A DNA stretch of 64,000 nucleotides from NCBI GenBank assembly GCA_039027435.1, contig JBCCKF010000004.1:124001-188000 (forward strand), in the 5' to 3' direction. Positions 35,165 to 43,860 of this stretch are shown piece after piece. The notes under the pieces are model-generated. The model was not told the DNA's origin, searched no databases, and worked only from the letters and a program-made list of their open reading frames with translations. Position 1 is the stretch's first letter; every line of letters begins with the position of its first letter. Source of the stretch: CALBPI01 sp039027435 (lineage in GTDB: Bacteria > Pseudomonadota > Gammaproteobacteria > Steroidobacterales > Woeseiaceae). The translations under genes and the position numbers were made by a program.

Positions 35165-36541
35165 ATGAGCAAAGCCTCTGACAAATACAGCGCGGAATTG
35201 CATCGCGTGCAGGCCACGTTGGCTCGCCGCCGCAAGCTTGTGGATGGCTTTTTCGTACTGCTCATCATCGCCTCTTACCTTGCACTATCAATCTCGATCG
35301 ATCGATCGGCCGAAGACGCGACCACAATCAATCTCGCGGGGCAGCAACGCTCGCTCACGCAACGGATCGGCCTGCTAGCCGGGCAAGTCGGTTTGCCACT
35401 TTCGGATGTTGAAACAAACATCCTGGTAGCGCAGTTGGAGGGCGACATAGACCTGATCGAGGAAAGCCACGAATTCTTGATCAATGTGCCTCGTGGTCGC
35501 TACTCGAAAGATATTTCATTTCGGTTGGATACGGCCTACTTCACCGATCAAGGTCTCGACAGTCGATTGCGTGCGTTCATCGCGAAAGGCAGAGAACTCG
35601 TTGAGCTCATTGTCAGCGGCAAACGCTCCGATCGGATGAATGCGTTATCGACCGAATTACAAGATATCGCTTCGGGCGCCTACTCCGACCCAGACTCTCT
35701 GTTATACGCCCAAAATAGCATCGTGAGTCTCTACGAACTCGGCTACCAGGCAAAGCAAACGCAATTCCGCTGGTTGCTGAGGGGCATTCTCGCTCTGGCG
35801 CTCGTGCTGCTCATTATCGCGTCGATCCTGATCTACACGCCCGCGATTCGGCAATCCGAACGCTACGCCGTACGGTTGGAAAAAGAACGTCGTCGTGTCA
35901 CCGAGTTTACGCTACGCACTGTCGCACAAGTAAGGCCGACCATTGACAGGCTGGTCGCACTCGTAAACGGCAGCGGTGATAGGCAGGACCAAGAGTCGCA
36001 ACTGCAACAAGCCACAGAGCACATTCGCTACCGAATCGAGGAACTCGGCGAACTCATCGATCTGGACGCTGCGGGATCACACGTCAACGAGTTTTCGATC
36101 AGTGAGATGGTCGAACGCGTTGCAAACTATCAAGCACAGCGCCCAGAGGCCGATGGCGTACAGATTGAGACGCACGCTTCAGTCGACAAAATGGTTCGCG
36201 GTAACCGAGCAATCCTGCGCGGCTGCCTGGATCACCTTGTGGGCAATGCCATCACTTATCGCGACCAATCGGAACTACTTCCCATGGTCAGCGTGTATGC
36301 AGATTTTCCATCCGAGCAAGAATGCGTCGTCACGGTCAGAGACAATGGGGTTGGCGTGCCCGACGATCGCCGCGAGAATCTGTTCGAAGCGCGCTCTGGC
36401 TCACAGGGCTTTACTGGCGTGGGGCTTAGTCTCGTACGCCAGAACATACAAGCTTGCGGCGGCAGCGTCAGCTACTCGCCGGTGATCGGTGGATCCGCGT
36501 TCGAGCTTCGATTCCCCATCGATTCTTCAGTCGCTGCCTGA
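35165..36541 (+). CDS. PilJ-type sensor protein with HATPase domain and degenerate H-box
   Basis: The 458-residue protein has two transmembrane helices (~28-44 and ~203-225) around a periplasmic domain with the PilJ-like motif LAGQQRSLTQRIGLLAG. A dimerisation region and a HATPase domain follow, with N-box (LDHLVGNAITY, ~355-365), G1 DNGVG (393-397) and G2 GVGLSL (418-423). The expected phosphoacceptor H-box reads FTLRTVAQVRPTI, with Phe248 where His is normal. An unrelated His286 lies nearby. No response regulator is adjacent. Its start avoids an upstream region that overlaps the divergent symporter gene. Confidence 0.88.
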   Translation: MSKASDKYSAELHRVQATLARRRKLVDGFFVLLIIASYLALSISIDRSAEDATTINLAGQQRSLTQRIGLLAGQVGLPLSDVETNILVAQLEGDIDLIEESHEFLINVPRGRYSKDISFRLDTAYFTDQGLDSRLRAFIAKGRELVELIVSGKRSDRMNALSTELQDIASGAYSDPDSLLYAQNSIVSLYELGYQAKQTQFRWLLRGILALALVLLIIASILIYTPAIRQSERYAVRLEKERRRVTEFTLRTVAQVRPTIDRLVALVNGSGDRQDQESQLQQATEHIRYRIEELGELIDLDAAGSHVNEFSISEMVERVANYQAQRPEADGVQIETHASVDKMVRGNRAILRGCLDHLVGNAITYRDQSELLPMVSVYADFPSEQECVVTVRDNGVGVPDDRRENLFEARSGSQGFTGVGLSLVRQNIQACGGSVSYSPVIGGSAFELRFPIDSSVAA

Positions 36542-38983
36542 CAGGATCGCGGCTGAATCGCAGTGCCAGCAGGTCTCGGCTCCGATCGGGCTGCCAGGCG
36601 GAATCTCGGGTACCGCGGGTAGCTCTGCCTTCTCGGCTGTCGTGCCCGAATCGAGATAACTCCCGATCGCAACAACCAATCTTGAGAAGCCAGGTTCCTT
36701 TTTGAATTCGCCGCGCGACAAACGCTTTGCCAGCGCAGCGAGTTCGGCTCGCGCCGCATCTCTGGCTGCCAGGCTATGCGCTGCCTCCCCGTCGAATGCG
36801 ATTAGCGACGTGACCAAGACTTCGGTCGCACCGAGTCGTGCGAGCGACTCTTCACGCGAAGCTACCGGCTGCAAAACCGCATCGCTTGCCGCCGTCATCA
36901 CTTCCCGCGCCCGCAGTGTACTCTCAACCGTGTGCTCAAGGCGCGCAAGCCGCTGCGGGTGTAGAAGCCCCTGCAGCGTCACAGCCGCTGCAACACGCGC
37001 CGCATGCGCGGAATCGAAAATGGCGCCGCCTTGTGAGGCAATCCGTTCTCGACCCTGGATCGGCTCCCAGGCGTACAACGGCGGCGACATCAGTCGCGAG
37101 ATGCGCTGTGGGATCGCAAGCGCCGTTGGCGTGAGTGTTGCCGTCACGCTTTGGAGCGCCGCCCTCTGTCGATCAAGAGCAACAGGCATGACGGCGTCAG
37201 CGGCGCCTGCGGCACGTCGATAGTCGAACTCGTAACCACCGATGAGTTTGGTCGCTGCCAAAACCTGATAGCGGTGGTAGAGATAGATTGGCGCAAACAC
37301 CGTCTGAATGTCCGACAAGGACTGGCCAGCAGCAACGCTATCTGCACCAAAGGTGTTGAGCGCAGCGGCGCGCACCTGCATCACATCGTCCAGACTCGCG
37401 ACAGGATCAGCACCATTATCCCAAAGACTACCGCGCGCGTGCGGCGCACCGACGGGTCGCGAGTGTTGGTCTGCAACGTAGTGAAGACCGCTGGCGAACG
37501 CCTCGTCGACCATTTTGTCGAGCGCAGCTCTCTCATTGCTTCCCTCCGGAAACTCCGAATACAGCCACTTCACTGTAAACAAATCCCACGCGCCCATGCC
37601 GACCGCGTAGGCGTCGCCAAGGTCAATGCGACCCGCTTCATCAAGCGTTGCCAACGGCGCCGGATAATCCATGACCGATGCGCGCCTATCTGCGCTGGCG
37701 GCCATATTGTGTGCAAAACCCAGCGTATGGCCCACCTCATGCGCCGCCAATTGTCGAATCCTGGCCAGCGCCACCTCGAGTGGATCGTTTGGTCCGCCGG
37801 CGCCAGTGCGGTTGCGACTGGTTAGCCCTTCAAAAATCATGCGGTCCTGACGCACACGTTGGCTGCCCAGCGTGACACGGGCCTTAATCATTTCCCCGGT
37901 ACGGGGATCAGCGATGCCACCACCGTATGACCAACCGCGCGTCTGACGGTGCACCCACTGCACCACGTTGTAGCGCACATCCAGCGGATGCGCCCCTTCT
38001 GGCAACAACTCAACTTTGAAGCCATCAATAAAGCCCGCCGCATCAAATGCGTCGGCCCACCATTGGGTGCCTTCTACCAATGCACTCCGAACCGGTTCCG
38101 GTGCACCGCGATCGATATAGAACACGATCGGATTCTTTACGGGACTGCGAGCGGCCGTCGGATCAGTCTTCTCAAGACGAAACCGGCGAGCGAGTCCACG
38201 AAAGAGCGGTTGATCCAAGGGCTGCGCCATATCGTAGTAGGTGATATCGATCGTCGCGGTACGCGCATCGGCTTCACGCACCTTATATCCGGGCATCGGG
38301 AGTCGAACCAGAGAGTGGTGAACCGCAAAAGAGACCGATGTGGGATCTGCTGCGGTGGCGCGTACCTCACTGCCCGGGCTGTTGCTGGTAAGCGTGATGA
38401 TGGCCTCCAGCTCAAGGTTGTCGGGAAACACCAGTTGCTCGGGCGGTACAACACTGCGGCTCTTGTCGAGACTGAACATACCCTGGCCGGTTGCCTTCAG
38501 CCGTTGGGCGATACCGACACTATCTCGCGCGAGAAACGGGCCGAGATCGATCAGAAGTGTATCGGTTGCCGACCGGGCAACCACCGGTGTCGACCAGATG
38601 ATCGAGCTTGCGAATGACTCCTGTGTCGCGCGACGTTCGAACGGATCACTGGAGTCAGCCCGATATTCGAGATTATCGGCAATGAAATAAACCTGATCAC
38701 CGCTGTGCATGATCGTGATCAAACGACCTGAATCACCCGCGCCCCGGTCAAGCCCTACCGGGTTGGAACCAAGACCCGTTCGAAGCGCGGTTGCGTAGAT
38801 GATCTGGTCAACAAAACCGGTTTCCCCAGCTGCCGGTAGCTCAGCCAGAACCTTGCCGCCATGCTCCGCGATGTACATCGTCCAAAGACCTTCCTGTCGC
38901 GACAAGTCTGCAGTCGCGTCAGAAAACTCATCCGCGATTGCAGTGCCCGTCAGCAGGCACATCACAAGAACACAACGCCACAT
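36527..38983 (-). CDS. Secreted zinc-dependent metalloprotease (DUF5117/DUF4953 type)
   Basis: The 818-residue protein has a signal peptide (MWRCVLVMCLLTGTAIA) and the extended zinc motif HEVGHTLGFAH (His415, Glu416, His419, His425), typical of metzincins. The surrounding sequence matches the bacterial zinc-dependent metalloprotease family with DUF5117. The substrate is not known. GAGGGG lies six bases before the second in-frame ATG, so I start there. The stop overlaps the convergent sensor gene by 15 bp. Confidence 0.9.
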   Translation of the reverse strand: MWRCVLVMCLLTGTAIADEFSDATADLSRQEGLWTMYIAEHGGKVLAELPAAGETGFVDQIIYATALRTGLGSNPVGLDRGAGDSGRLITIMHSGDQVYFIADNLEYRADSSDPFERRATQESFASSIIWSTPVVARSATDTLLIDLGPFLARDSVGIAQRLKATGQGMFSLDKSRSVVPPEQLVFPDNLELEAIITLTSNSPGSEVRATAADPTSVSFAVHHSLVRLPMPGYKVREADARTATIDITYYDMAQPLDQPLFRGLARRFRLEKTDPTAARSPVKNPIVFYIDRGAPEPVRSALVEGTQWWADAFDAAGFIDGFKVELLPEGAHPLDVRYNVVQWVHRQTRGWSYGGGIADPRTGEMIKARVTLGSQRVRQDRMIFEGLTSRNRTGAGGPNDPLEVALARIRQLAAHEVGHTLGFAHNMAASADRRASVMDYPAPLATLDEAGRIDLGDAYAVGMGAWDLFTVKWLYSEFPEGSNERAALDKMVDEAFASGLHYVADQHSRPVGAPHARGSLWDNGADPVASLDDVMQVRAAALNTFGADSVAAGQSLSDIQTVFAPIYLYHRYQVLAATKLIGGYEFDYRRAAGAADAVMPVALDRQRAALQSVTATLTPTALAIPQRISRLMSPPLYAWEPIQGRERIASQGGAIFDSAHAARVAAAVTLQGLLHPQRLARLEHTVESTLRAREVMTAASDAVLQPVASREESLARLGATEVLVTSLIAFDGEAAHSLAARDAARAELAALAKRLSRGEFKKEPGFSRLVVAIGSYLDSGTTAEKAELPAVPEIPPGSPIGAETCWHCDSAAILSGSD

Positions 38984-39051
38984 ATTCATCCCCTCAAACT
39001 CGACCGCGTATGAAGGTTAAACGACCCGAGTCGCTTGCGCGAATTCGACGC

Positions 39052-39405
39052 TCAGACCGCCTCCAGAAGCTGATCGGTCTTGGCTGCGCATATGAAATCG
39101 TTGACAGAAAGCCCATCGATTGCGTGCGTCGTCCAGCTAATGCGTGCACCCCCGTAACGCAATTCGATAACGGGGTGGTGACCCTCGGTATTGGCGATCC
39201 ATGCGACGGCGTTTGCAAACGACATCACACGGTTGAACCCAACAAACTCGATGTTTCGCTCGATGCGCCGCCCCTCGTCCAGAACTTGCCAATCGGCATG
39301 CAGGGACTGGCGCAGACGCTCAACCGTCTCCCGGTCGAGGGGATCGACACCGCCCTCGCACGGCTCACACCGTTTTTCCCTCAGGGCCTTCGCATCCCAA
39401 CCCAC
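39052..39405 (-). CDS. phhB: Pterin-4a-carbinolamine dehydratase
   Basis: PhhB recycles 4a-hydroxytetrahydropterin after phenylalanine hydroxylase. The 117-residue protein has KRCEPCEGG and the family signature GHHP...WTTHAIDGLSVNDF. No phhA gene is seen in the window. I start at GTG 39405, which has GAGG about 8 bases upstream. An earlier ATG at 39435 falls inside the stem of the upstream terminator and cannot be the normal start of a separate transcript. The adjacent terminator means it needs its own promoter or read-through. Confidence 0.88.
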   Translation of the reverse strand: MGWDAKALREKRCEPCEGGVDPLDRETVERLRQSLHADWQVLDEGRRIERNIEFVGFNRVMSFANAVAWIANTEGHHPVIELRYGGARISWTTHAIDGLSVNDFICAAKTDQLLEAV

Positions 39406-39426
39406 TCTGCGCACCTCACAAAAAAA

Positions 39427-39466
39427 CCGACACACCTACAACAAAACGCATGCGCAGGTGTGTCGG
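39427..39466 (-). terminator. Rho-independent terminator of the OmpA-family gene and its operon
   Basis: An 11-bp perfect stem, CCGACACACCT / AGGTGTGTCGG with an 18-base loop, is followed on the minus strand by seven T residues. It lies 50 bases past the OmpA-family stop and ends the kinase/vWA cluster transcript. Confidence 0.9.
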
Positions 39467-39515
39467 ATTCTAGACGGCGCAAGGGTCGGCGCATAGCGCA
39501 ACCCAACGCCTGGGG

Positions 39516-40274
39516 TCACGGACTCGAAGGATCGGTTTGCGCTGCGAGCGCCTCGCCCGAGCCGGTATCACGATAGAACGTGACGACAACACGTCGCTGC
39601 ATCGCGAGCTCATCGAGATCCACAGGGTCTGTTCCACCGTAGGTGGTCAGCGCACCGTGACCGTAGGTCTGAATGCGATCCGCCTCAATGCCCGCGGTAA
39701 TCAACAGATCGCGCACGGCAGTCGCTCGACGTAAGGAAAGTTCCGCGTTGTACTCGACCGCGCCGCGCGCATCCGCAAACCCATCGATCTGCACGCCGAG
39801 TTCCGGCATATCAGCAAGTGTGGTTGCGACCTGATTCACCTGGGCGACAAGTTCACTCTCTGGATTGTCGTCGTCGGTGCGGAAAGGGACGCTGAAAGAC
39901 ACACCTGAGTCCAGCGCGGTATAGAGCGCACGAACGCCGCTTCGATCCAGCTCGGTTAGCTCCGCCTGGAGTTTCTCGTTTTCGACCGCAGTTGACACCA
40001 ACTGGTCGCGGGTATCGCCTAACCGTCGATCGCGTTCGGCGACTACTTCCGTCAGATCATCGATCGATTCGGACTTTTGGTGAAACTTGTCACCCAACAC
40101 CGCACCGATTGCGGCACCGATCACCACGCCCGGAGGGCCGCCAACCAGACCGCCCAGCACGGCGCCGCTACCGACACCCGCCATCTCTTCCTTTGAACTG
40201 TTTTCCGCGTGTGCCGAACCCGCCGATGCCATTGCCAGTGAGAGTGCCACCGCGCTTACCAGTACTCGTTTCAT
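39516..40274 (-). CDS. OmpA-family outer-membrane/peptidoglycan-binding protein
   Basis: The 252-residue protein has a signal peptide (ending SAHA), a glycine-zipper segment (GAVLGGLVGGPPGVVIGAAIG), a short coiled-coil and a C-terminal OmpA peptidoglycan-binding domain (IDGFADARGAVEYNAELSLRRA, VRDLLITAGI). GGGAGA lies six bases before the second ATG. It is 117 bp downstream of the last vWA gene, with no terminator seen in that gap, and is followed by a strong terminator. It is probably co-transcribed with the vWA/TolQ-like genes and could anchor their complex to the cell wall. Confidence 0.93.
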   Translation of the reverse strand: MKRVLVSAVALSLAMASAGSAHAENSSKEEMAGVGSGAVLGGLVGGPPGVVIGAAIGAVLGDKFHQKSESIDDLTEVVAERDRRLGDTRDQLVSTAVENEKLQAELTELDRSGVRALYTALDSGVSFSVPFRTDDDNPESELVAQVNQVATTLADMPELGVQIDGFADARGAVEYNAELSLRRATAVRDLLITAGIEADRIQTYGHGALTTYGGTDPVDLDELAMQRRVVVTFYRDTGSGEALAAQTDPSSP

Positions 40275-40391
40275 CTTCATTCTCCCGTATCAGAGTATTG
40301 CTTCCACGGGATCCATTTAGCCGAATGGAGATGGCGATATCCCGCAGACTTCCGGGATAGAAAAACGAGCGATTGTGGCGAATTGTGGCGC

Positions 40392-41396
40392 CTAGCCCCG
40401 CTCGGTCAAGGCGACGAAGGTGCCGCCGTTGCGACGACAAAGCTCACGCATCAATGCGGCGAACTTGGTGGATCGGTTATCGCTGGAGCCAAGCCCACCA
40501 AAGCCAATTGGAAAGCCCAGCGCGTGAATACGCACGCGTGGTCTACCCGCGGCGTCGGGTTTGTTGATTGCCGCGACACCGTCGACCACCTGCTTGATCG
40601 AGTTGCCACTGAAATCATCACCAAAGACATAAAGACTGATGCGCTTATCGGCCGACCAAAAGGTCCTGATCGCAGCGGCGATCCCGTCGGCGGGATTCGA
40701 ATCACTGAACGCATCCCAAGTCGCCATTCGCCCTGCGATCGATCGTCGCAGTTGTGCGGAGTCCGTCATCCAGGTGCGGGCAAACTGCCCAAACATGTAG
40801 GCGCCATTGTCATTCATGATTTGAATGCCGCGCACCCGCGGGTAGGCGTTCAACACTTCATTAATCTTGCGAAGCACGAGCCCCCAGTTGAACTGACGCA
40901 TACTTCCGGAAGTATCAATAATAAAAATGATGTACTCGCTATCGACGGGAATCCCGCCGACCGCACCACCCGGTTTTTGCGCTTTCGCACGCGCGGCAAG
41001 TCGACGCATCTCTTCGGTAAGGCGCTGGCGTGCGGACAGGAGCTCGCCGACCGTCTCTCCCGCGATCGTCGCATCCCCCGCCTTCGCCTCAAACTCACCG
41101 CGCAAACGCGACAGCTCACCGCGAAGGTCGTAGACCAGCTCCTGACTGATCACCTGCTGATCGATGACACCTTTGAGCCTTGCTTCGAGTCGGGTGCTTT
41201 CGCCTCGAATTTCGAACAACGTGTCCTCAAGTTGCTCGATCAGCCCCTCAAGCTCCTCTGGCGGTTGTTCTAGTGTCGAGGGATCGTAAATTCGGGTCAG
41301 AACAAGCAACAACACCACGGCACCAAAACCGCAACAAATGCAGTCCAGAAAGGACAGACTGAATGTCTCTGTCTCGCCGCGTCTTCTGCGTGCCAT
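40392..41396 (-). CDS. vWA-domain membrane protein with ExbD-like N-terminus (copy 1)
   Basis: The 334-residue protein starts MARRRRGE and has one transmembrane helix with the motif SFLDCICCGFGAVVLLL (Asp18). A long coiled-coil (~45-140) leads to a von Willebrand A domain whose MIDAS motif is DTSGSM (Asp161). The basic N-terminus places the vWA domain in the periplasm. SFLD aligns with PFID of ExbD and PLLD of TolR, where the Asp carries protons. That alignment is my reading, not a tested fact. It follows the homologous gene with a 9-bp gap and was probably created by tandem duplication. Confidence 0.9.
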   Translation of the reverse strand: MARRRRGETETFSLSFLDCICCGFGAVVLLLVLTRIYDPSTLEQPPEELEGLIEQLEDTLFEIRGESTRLEARLKGVIDQQVISQELVYDLRGELSRLRGEFEAKAGDATIAGETVGELLSARQRLTEEMRRLAARAKAQKPGGAVGGIPVDSEYIIFIIDTSGSMRQFNWGLVLRKINEVLNAYPRVRGIQIMNDNGAYMFGQFARTWMTDSAQLRRSIAGRMATWDAFSDSNPADGIAAAIRTFWSADKRISLYVFGDDFSGNSIKQVVDGVAAINKPDAAGRPRVRIHALGFPIGFGGLGSSDNRSTKFAALMRELCRRNGGTFVALTERG

Positions 41397-41405
41397 ACCC
41401 GCCTC

Positions 41406-42503
41406 CTATGGCCAGTCGTCGCTAACCGACATGTAAGAACCACCCGAGCGATAGGCAAGCTGCCAGAACAACACAGCCGCACGATACTCGCCTTCCATTT
41501 GATACATCAGCACATTGATGGGCACTCGCCCCGGCAACAGACGCGCAGCCTCAAGAAACAGCAATTGCCGATCATTCTCACTAATCGTCCGTTCCTCGTT
41601 CTCGTCTCTTCCCTTGGTGGGCAGCCCGTCGATCAGCAGCACGATGTTGTCCGGTTTCGGGTTCAGTCGATCGACCGCTTCAAACGCCTTGTAGAGATTC
41701 GTGCCGCCCTCGGGCGACAGATCTCGCAACTCCCGAATCGCACCGTTTAACGCGTTTGCATCATCAACGTCCTGCCATTTGCCCTCCGAGTCGGGCACGA
41801 GCGATTCCGTCGTCTCATTGAACTTGAAAATCTGGAATTGGGAACCGGGGCGCAACTGCGAGGTTAGCCAGTCGACCGAGGCGACAGTTTGTCGCCACTT
41901 TGCAGCTCTAAGTCGACGTTCCTTGGGCTGAACCCGACGACGAATCACACCGACAATGGTGTCGTCCAACATGCTTGCAGAGGTGTCGACGAGAATCACC
42001 GTCCGCTCGCCACCGACTCTCAGGCCGGTGAGATACTGCCGCTGACCGTCACCGATCACGCCGCGCACGTTATCACCTGACGGGCCACTATCATCGCTCG
42101 ATGCCGCCAATCGCTTCTTCGCGTTTTCGAGCTGCTGAATATCCGCCTGCAAATCCTCGATGCTGTCGCGCTTGGCGATCGTGGAGGCGTCGAACTGAGC
42201 GAGGTCCTCCTTGATCGCCTTGATGCGTTCCGCAAGCTCTGCCGCTTCGGAATCCGAACGCACGATCTCGTCCTGCGTGTCCGCTAGCGTGTTGCGCAGG
42301 CGCACAAGGTTTCGGCGTCCATTCAGAACCTCAATCTCGACTTTTCGTACCTCGTTGAGCATATCTTCGGGCACCGGGGGCGTCTGGTCCTTCACGGTGG
42401 CGTTGATGATCATGAAGAACAGGACAACCGCGCCGAAACCGCAACTCATGCAGTCGAGGAACGACATATTGAAACTCTGCGCTTCGCGACGTCTGCGGGC
42501 CAT
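41406..42503 (-). CDS. vWA-domain membrane protein with ExbD-like N-terminus (copy 2)
   Basis: This 365-residue paralogue of the downstream gene starts MARRRREAQ and has the membrane motif SFLDCMSCGFGAVVLFF (Asp17), a coiled-coil (~50-135) and a vWA domain with DTSASM (Asp173). It is predicted to be inner-membrane with a periplasmic vWA domain. Its start overlaps the stop of the FHA gene by one base (TAATG), so the two are translated together. The two vWA copies differ widely in their coiled-coil and vWA sequence but share the membrane motif, suggesting that they form a heterodimer next to the TolQ-like channel. Confidence 0.9.
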   Translation of the reverse strand: MARRRREAQSFNMSFLDCMSCGFGAVVLFFMIINATVKDQTPPVPEDMLNEVRKVEIEVLNGRRNLVRLRNTLADTQDEIVRSDSEAAELAERIKAIKEDLAQFDASTIAKRDSIEDLQADIQQLENAKKRLAASSDDSGPSGDNVRGVIGDGQRQYLTGLRVGGERTVILVDTSASMLDDTIVGVIRRRVQPKERRLRAAKWRQTVASVDWLTSQLRPGSQFQIFKFNETTESLVPDSEGKWQDVDDANALNGAIRELRDLSPEGGTNLYKAFEAVDRLNPKPDNIVLLIDGLPTKGRDENEERTISENDRQLLFLEAARLLPGRVPINVLMYQMEGEYRAAVLFWQLAYRSGGSYMSVSDDWP

Positions 42504-43852
42504 TAGAAATGCTCCTCTCGGATCAGGAACAACTCCTGTCCCGGTGTACCGACGCGGATGGTATCGCCCGTACGAAGCGCGGCACTGCCGTTAATGCGAC
42601 TGCCATTGAGGAACGTGCCGTAGCGAGAACGATCAACCAACAGACACTGTCCGCCCTCGACGGACAACTCGCAGTGAACGCCCGACACGCCGGCCAGACC
42701 CCCATCCAAAGCAAGGTAGCGCTCCAAACCGGGCGCACCGCCATTACCAATCACCAGCGGCGCTTGGGTTAACGAGTATGCAGACTCTCCAAACAGGATG
42801 TGAGTCGGCACACCGTGAACCGGAATGTCGTCGGTGATTAATCCAGCGACTTCGCCTTCGACCGGCAGCTCACGAACGACCCGCGTTGCGTCTTCGTCGA
42901 TGCGGCTGCGACGAGCTTGTACCCCATCGACCATCGCCTCATCCGGCAGTGCGACGTAGCTACCACCCACGCGAGCGACCAGGAGGTCCGCAAGACCCGG
43001 CAATGCCGCCGTCTCATCGCGCAACTGGAACACCGGCGTCTCGCCACTGGCCAACATCGCCCGAGAGAGATCAGCGATCCGCTGGAAGTGATCGAACACG
43101 ACGTTGACCACATCTACCTGACTGACCTCGATCGAGTACTGGTTGTCCTGCACATCGAGCACCAACGTCTGCTGCTCCGCTTCAGTCACGGTGGCGAGCC
43201 ATTCGGGCAAAGCATCAAATAAGGCTTGCTCTGAGGGCGCACTGTGTAGAGGGTCAAAACGCGATTGGCGCACAAACTCCGACGAAAACCAGCGGATCCA
43301 GGTGTCGTAGAGCGCAAGCAGCCCGCTGCCTTCGAGAATCTGAACATCCTCGAGTGTCGTAGCGCTGCTTGTTTGGCGTAGCTTGGCCACCCACGCACAG
43401 TGCAAGCCGATCTCGAGATGTAACGGTACGACGTCCACGTAGCGTTGTCGTGTCGCCGCTGTCGCTGCATCAATCAGCGCTGTGATTCGAAAACCCACCG
43501 CCTGGCAAATGCCCTGCAACAAACCGAGCGCGGTGCGACTCATAAAGGGAGGCACCACAATCATTCCCGCGCGTTGGTCTTTCGCGATGGGCTCAAGCAG
43601 TGTGCCCAGTTGGCTGGCAGCCAGATCGGCACGAGTGAGAGGCTCGAAATTGGTGATCGGCTGAGTGTCGAGTCGATACCAAAAATCGGCTTGTGTTCGC
43701 CTTGGATGCAGGCGCGAGGATGCACGCGCCTTTGCGCCACTGATTTCGACGCTACGGTCTTTCAGTAGGGCGAATCCGGGGGCGACCGGGTGATGGTTTG
43801 CTCCATCCGCCAGCCGAATTCCGGCATCGTTCAGGTCAATAACTAAACTCAA
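42503..43852 (-). CDS. FHA-domain protein with Hsp70/actin-like N-terminal region
   Basis: The 449-residue cytoplasmic protein ends in an FHA domain (~365-440; GNGGAPGLERY, SGVHCEL, DRSRYGTFLNGSRI), which reads phosphothreonine. The N-terminal ~330 residues begin MSLVIDLNDAGIRLADG and contain segments reminiscent of the Hsp70/actin ATPase fold (GMIVVPPFMSRTALGLLQGI, ALIDAATAAT). That assignment is tentative. It is probably the phospho-reader that links the kinase to the channel and vWA proteins. It is in tight operon order with both. Confidence 0.85.
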   Translation of the reverse strand: MSLVIDLNDAGIRLADGANHHPVAPGFALLKDRSVEISGAKARASSRLHPRRTQADFWYRLDTQPITNFEPLTRADLAASQLGTLLEPIAKDQRAGMIVVPPFMSRTALGLLQGICQAVGFRITALIDAATAATRQRYVDVVPLHLEIGLHCAWVAKLRQTSSATTLEDVQILEGSGLLALYDTWIRWFSSEFVRQSRFDPLHSAPSEQALFDALPEWLATVTEAEQQTLVLDVQDNQYSIEVSQVDVVNVVFDHFQRIADLSRAMLASGETPVFQLRDETAALPGLADLLVARVGGSYVALPDEAMVDGVQARRSRIDEDATRVVRELPVEGEVAGLITDDIPVHGVPTHILFGESAYSLTQAPLVIGNGGAPGLERYLALDGGLAGVSGVHCELSVEGGQCLLVDRSRYGTFLNGSRINGSAALRTGDTIRVGTPGQELFLIREEHF

Positions 43853-43860
43853 TGGACCGC

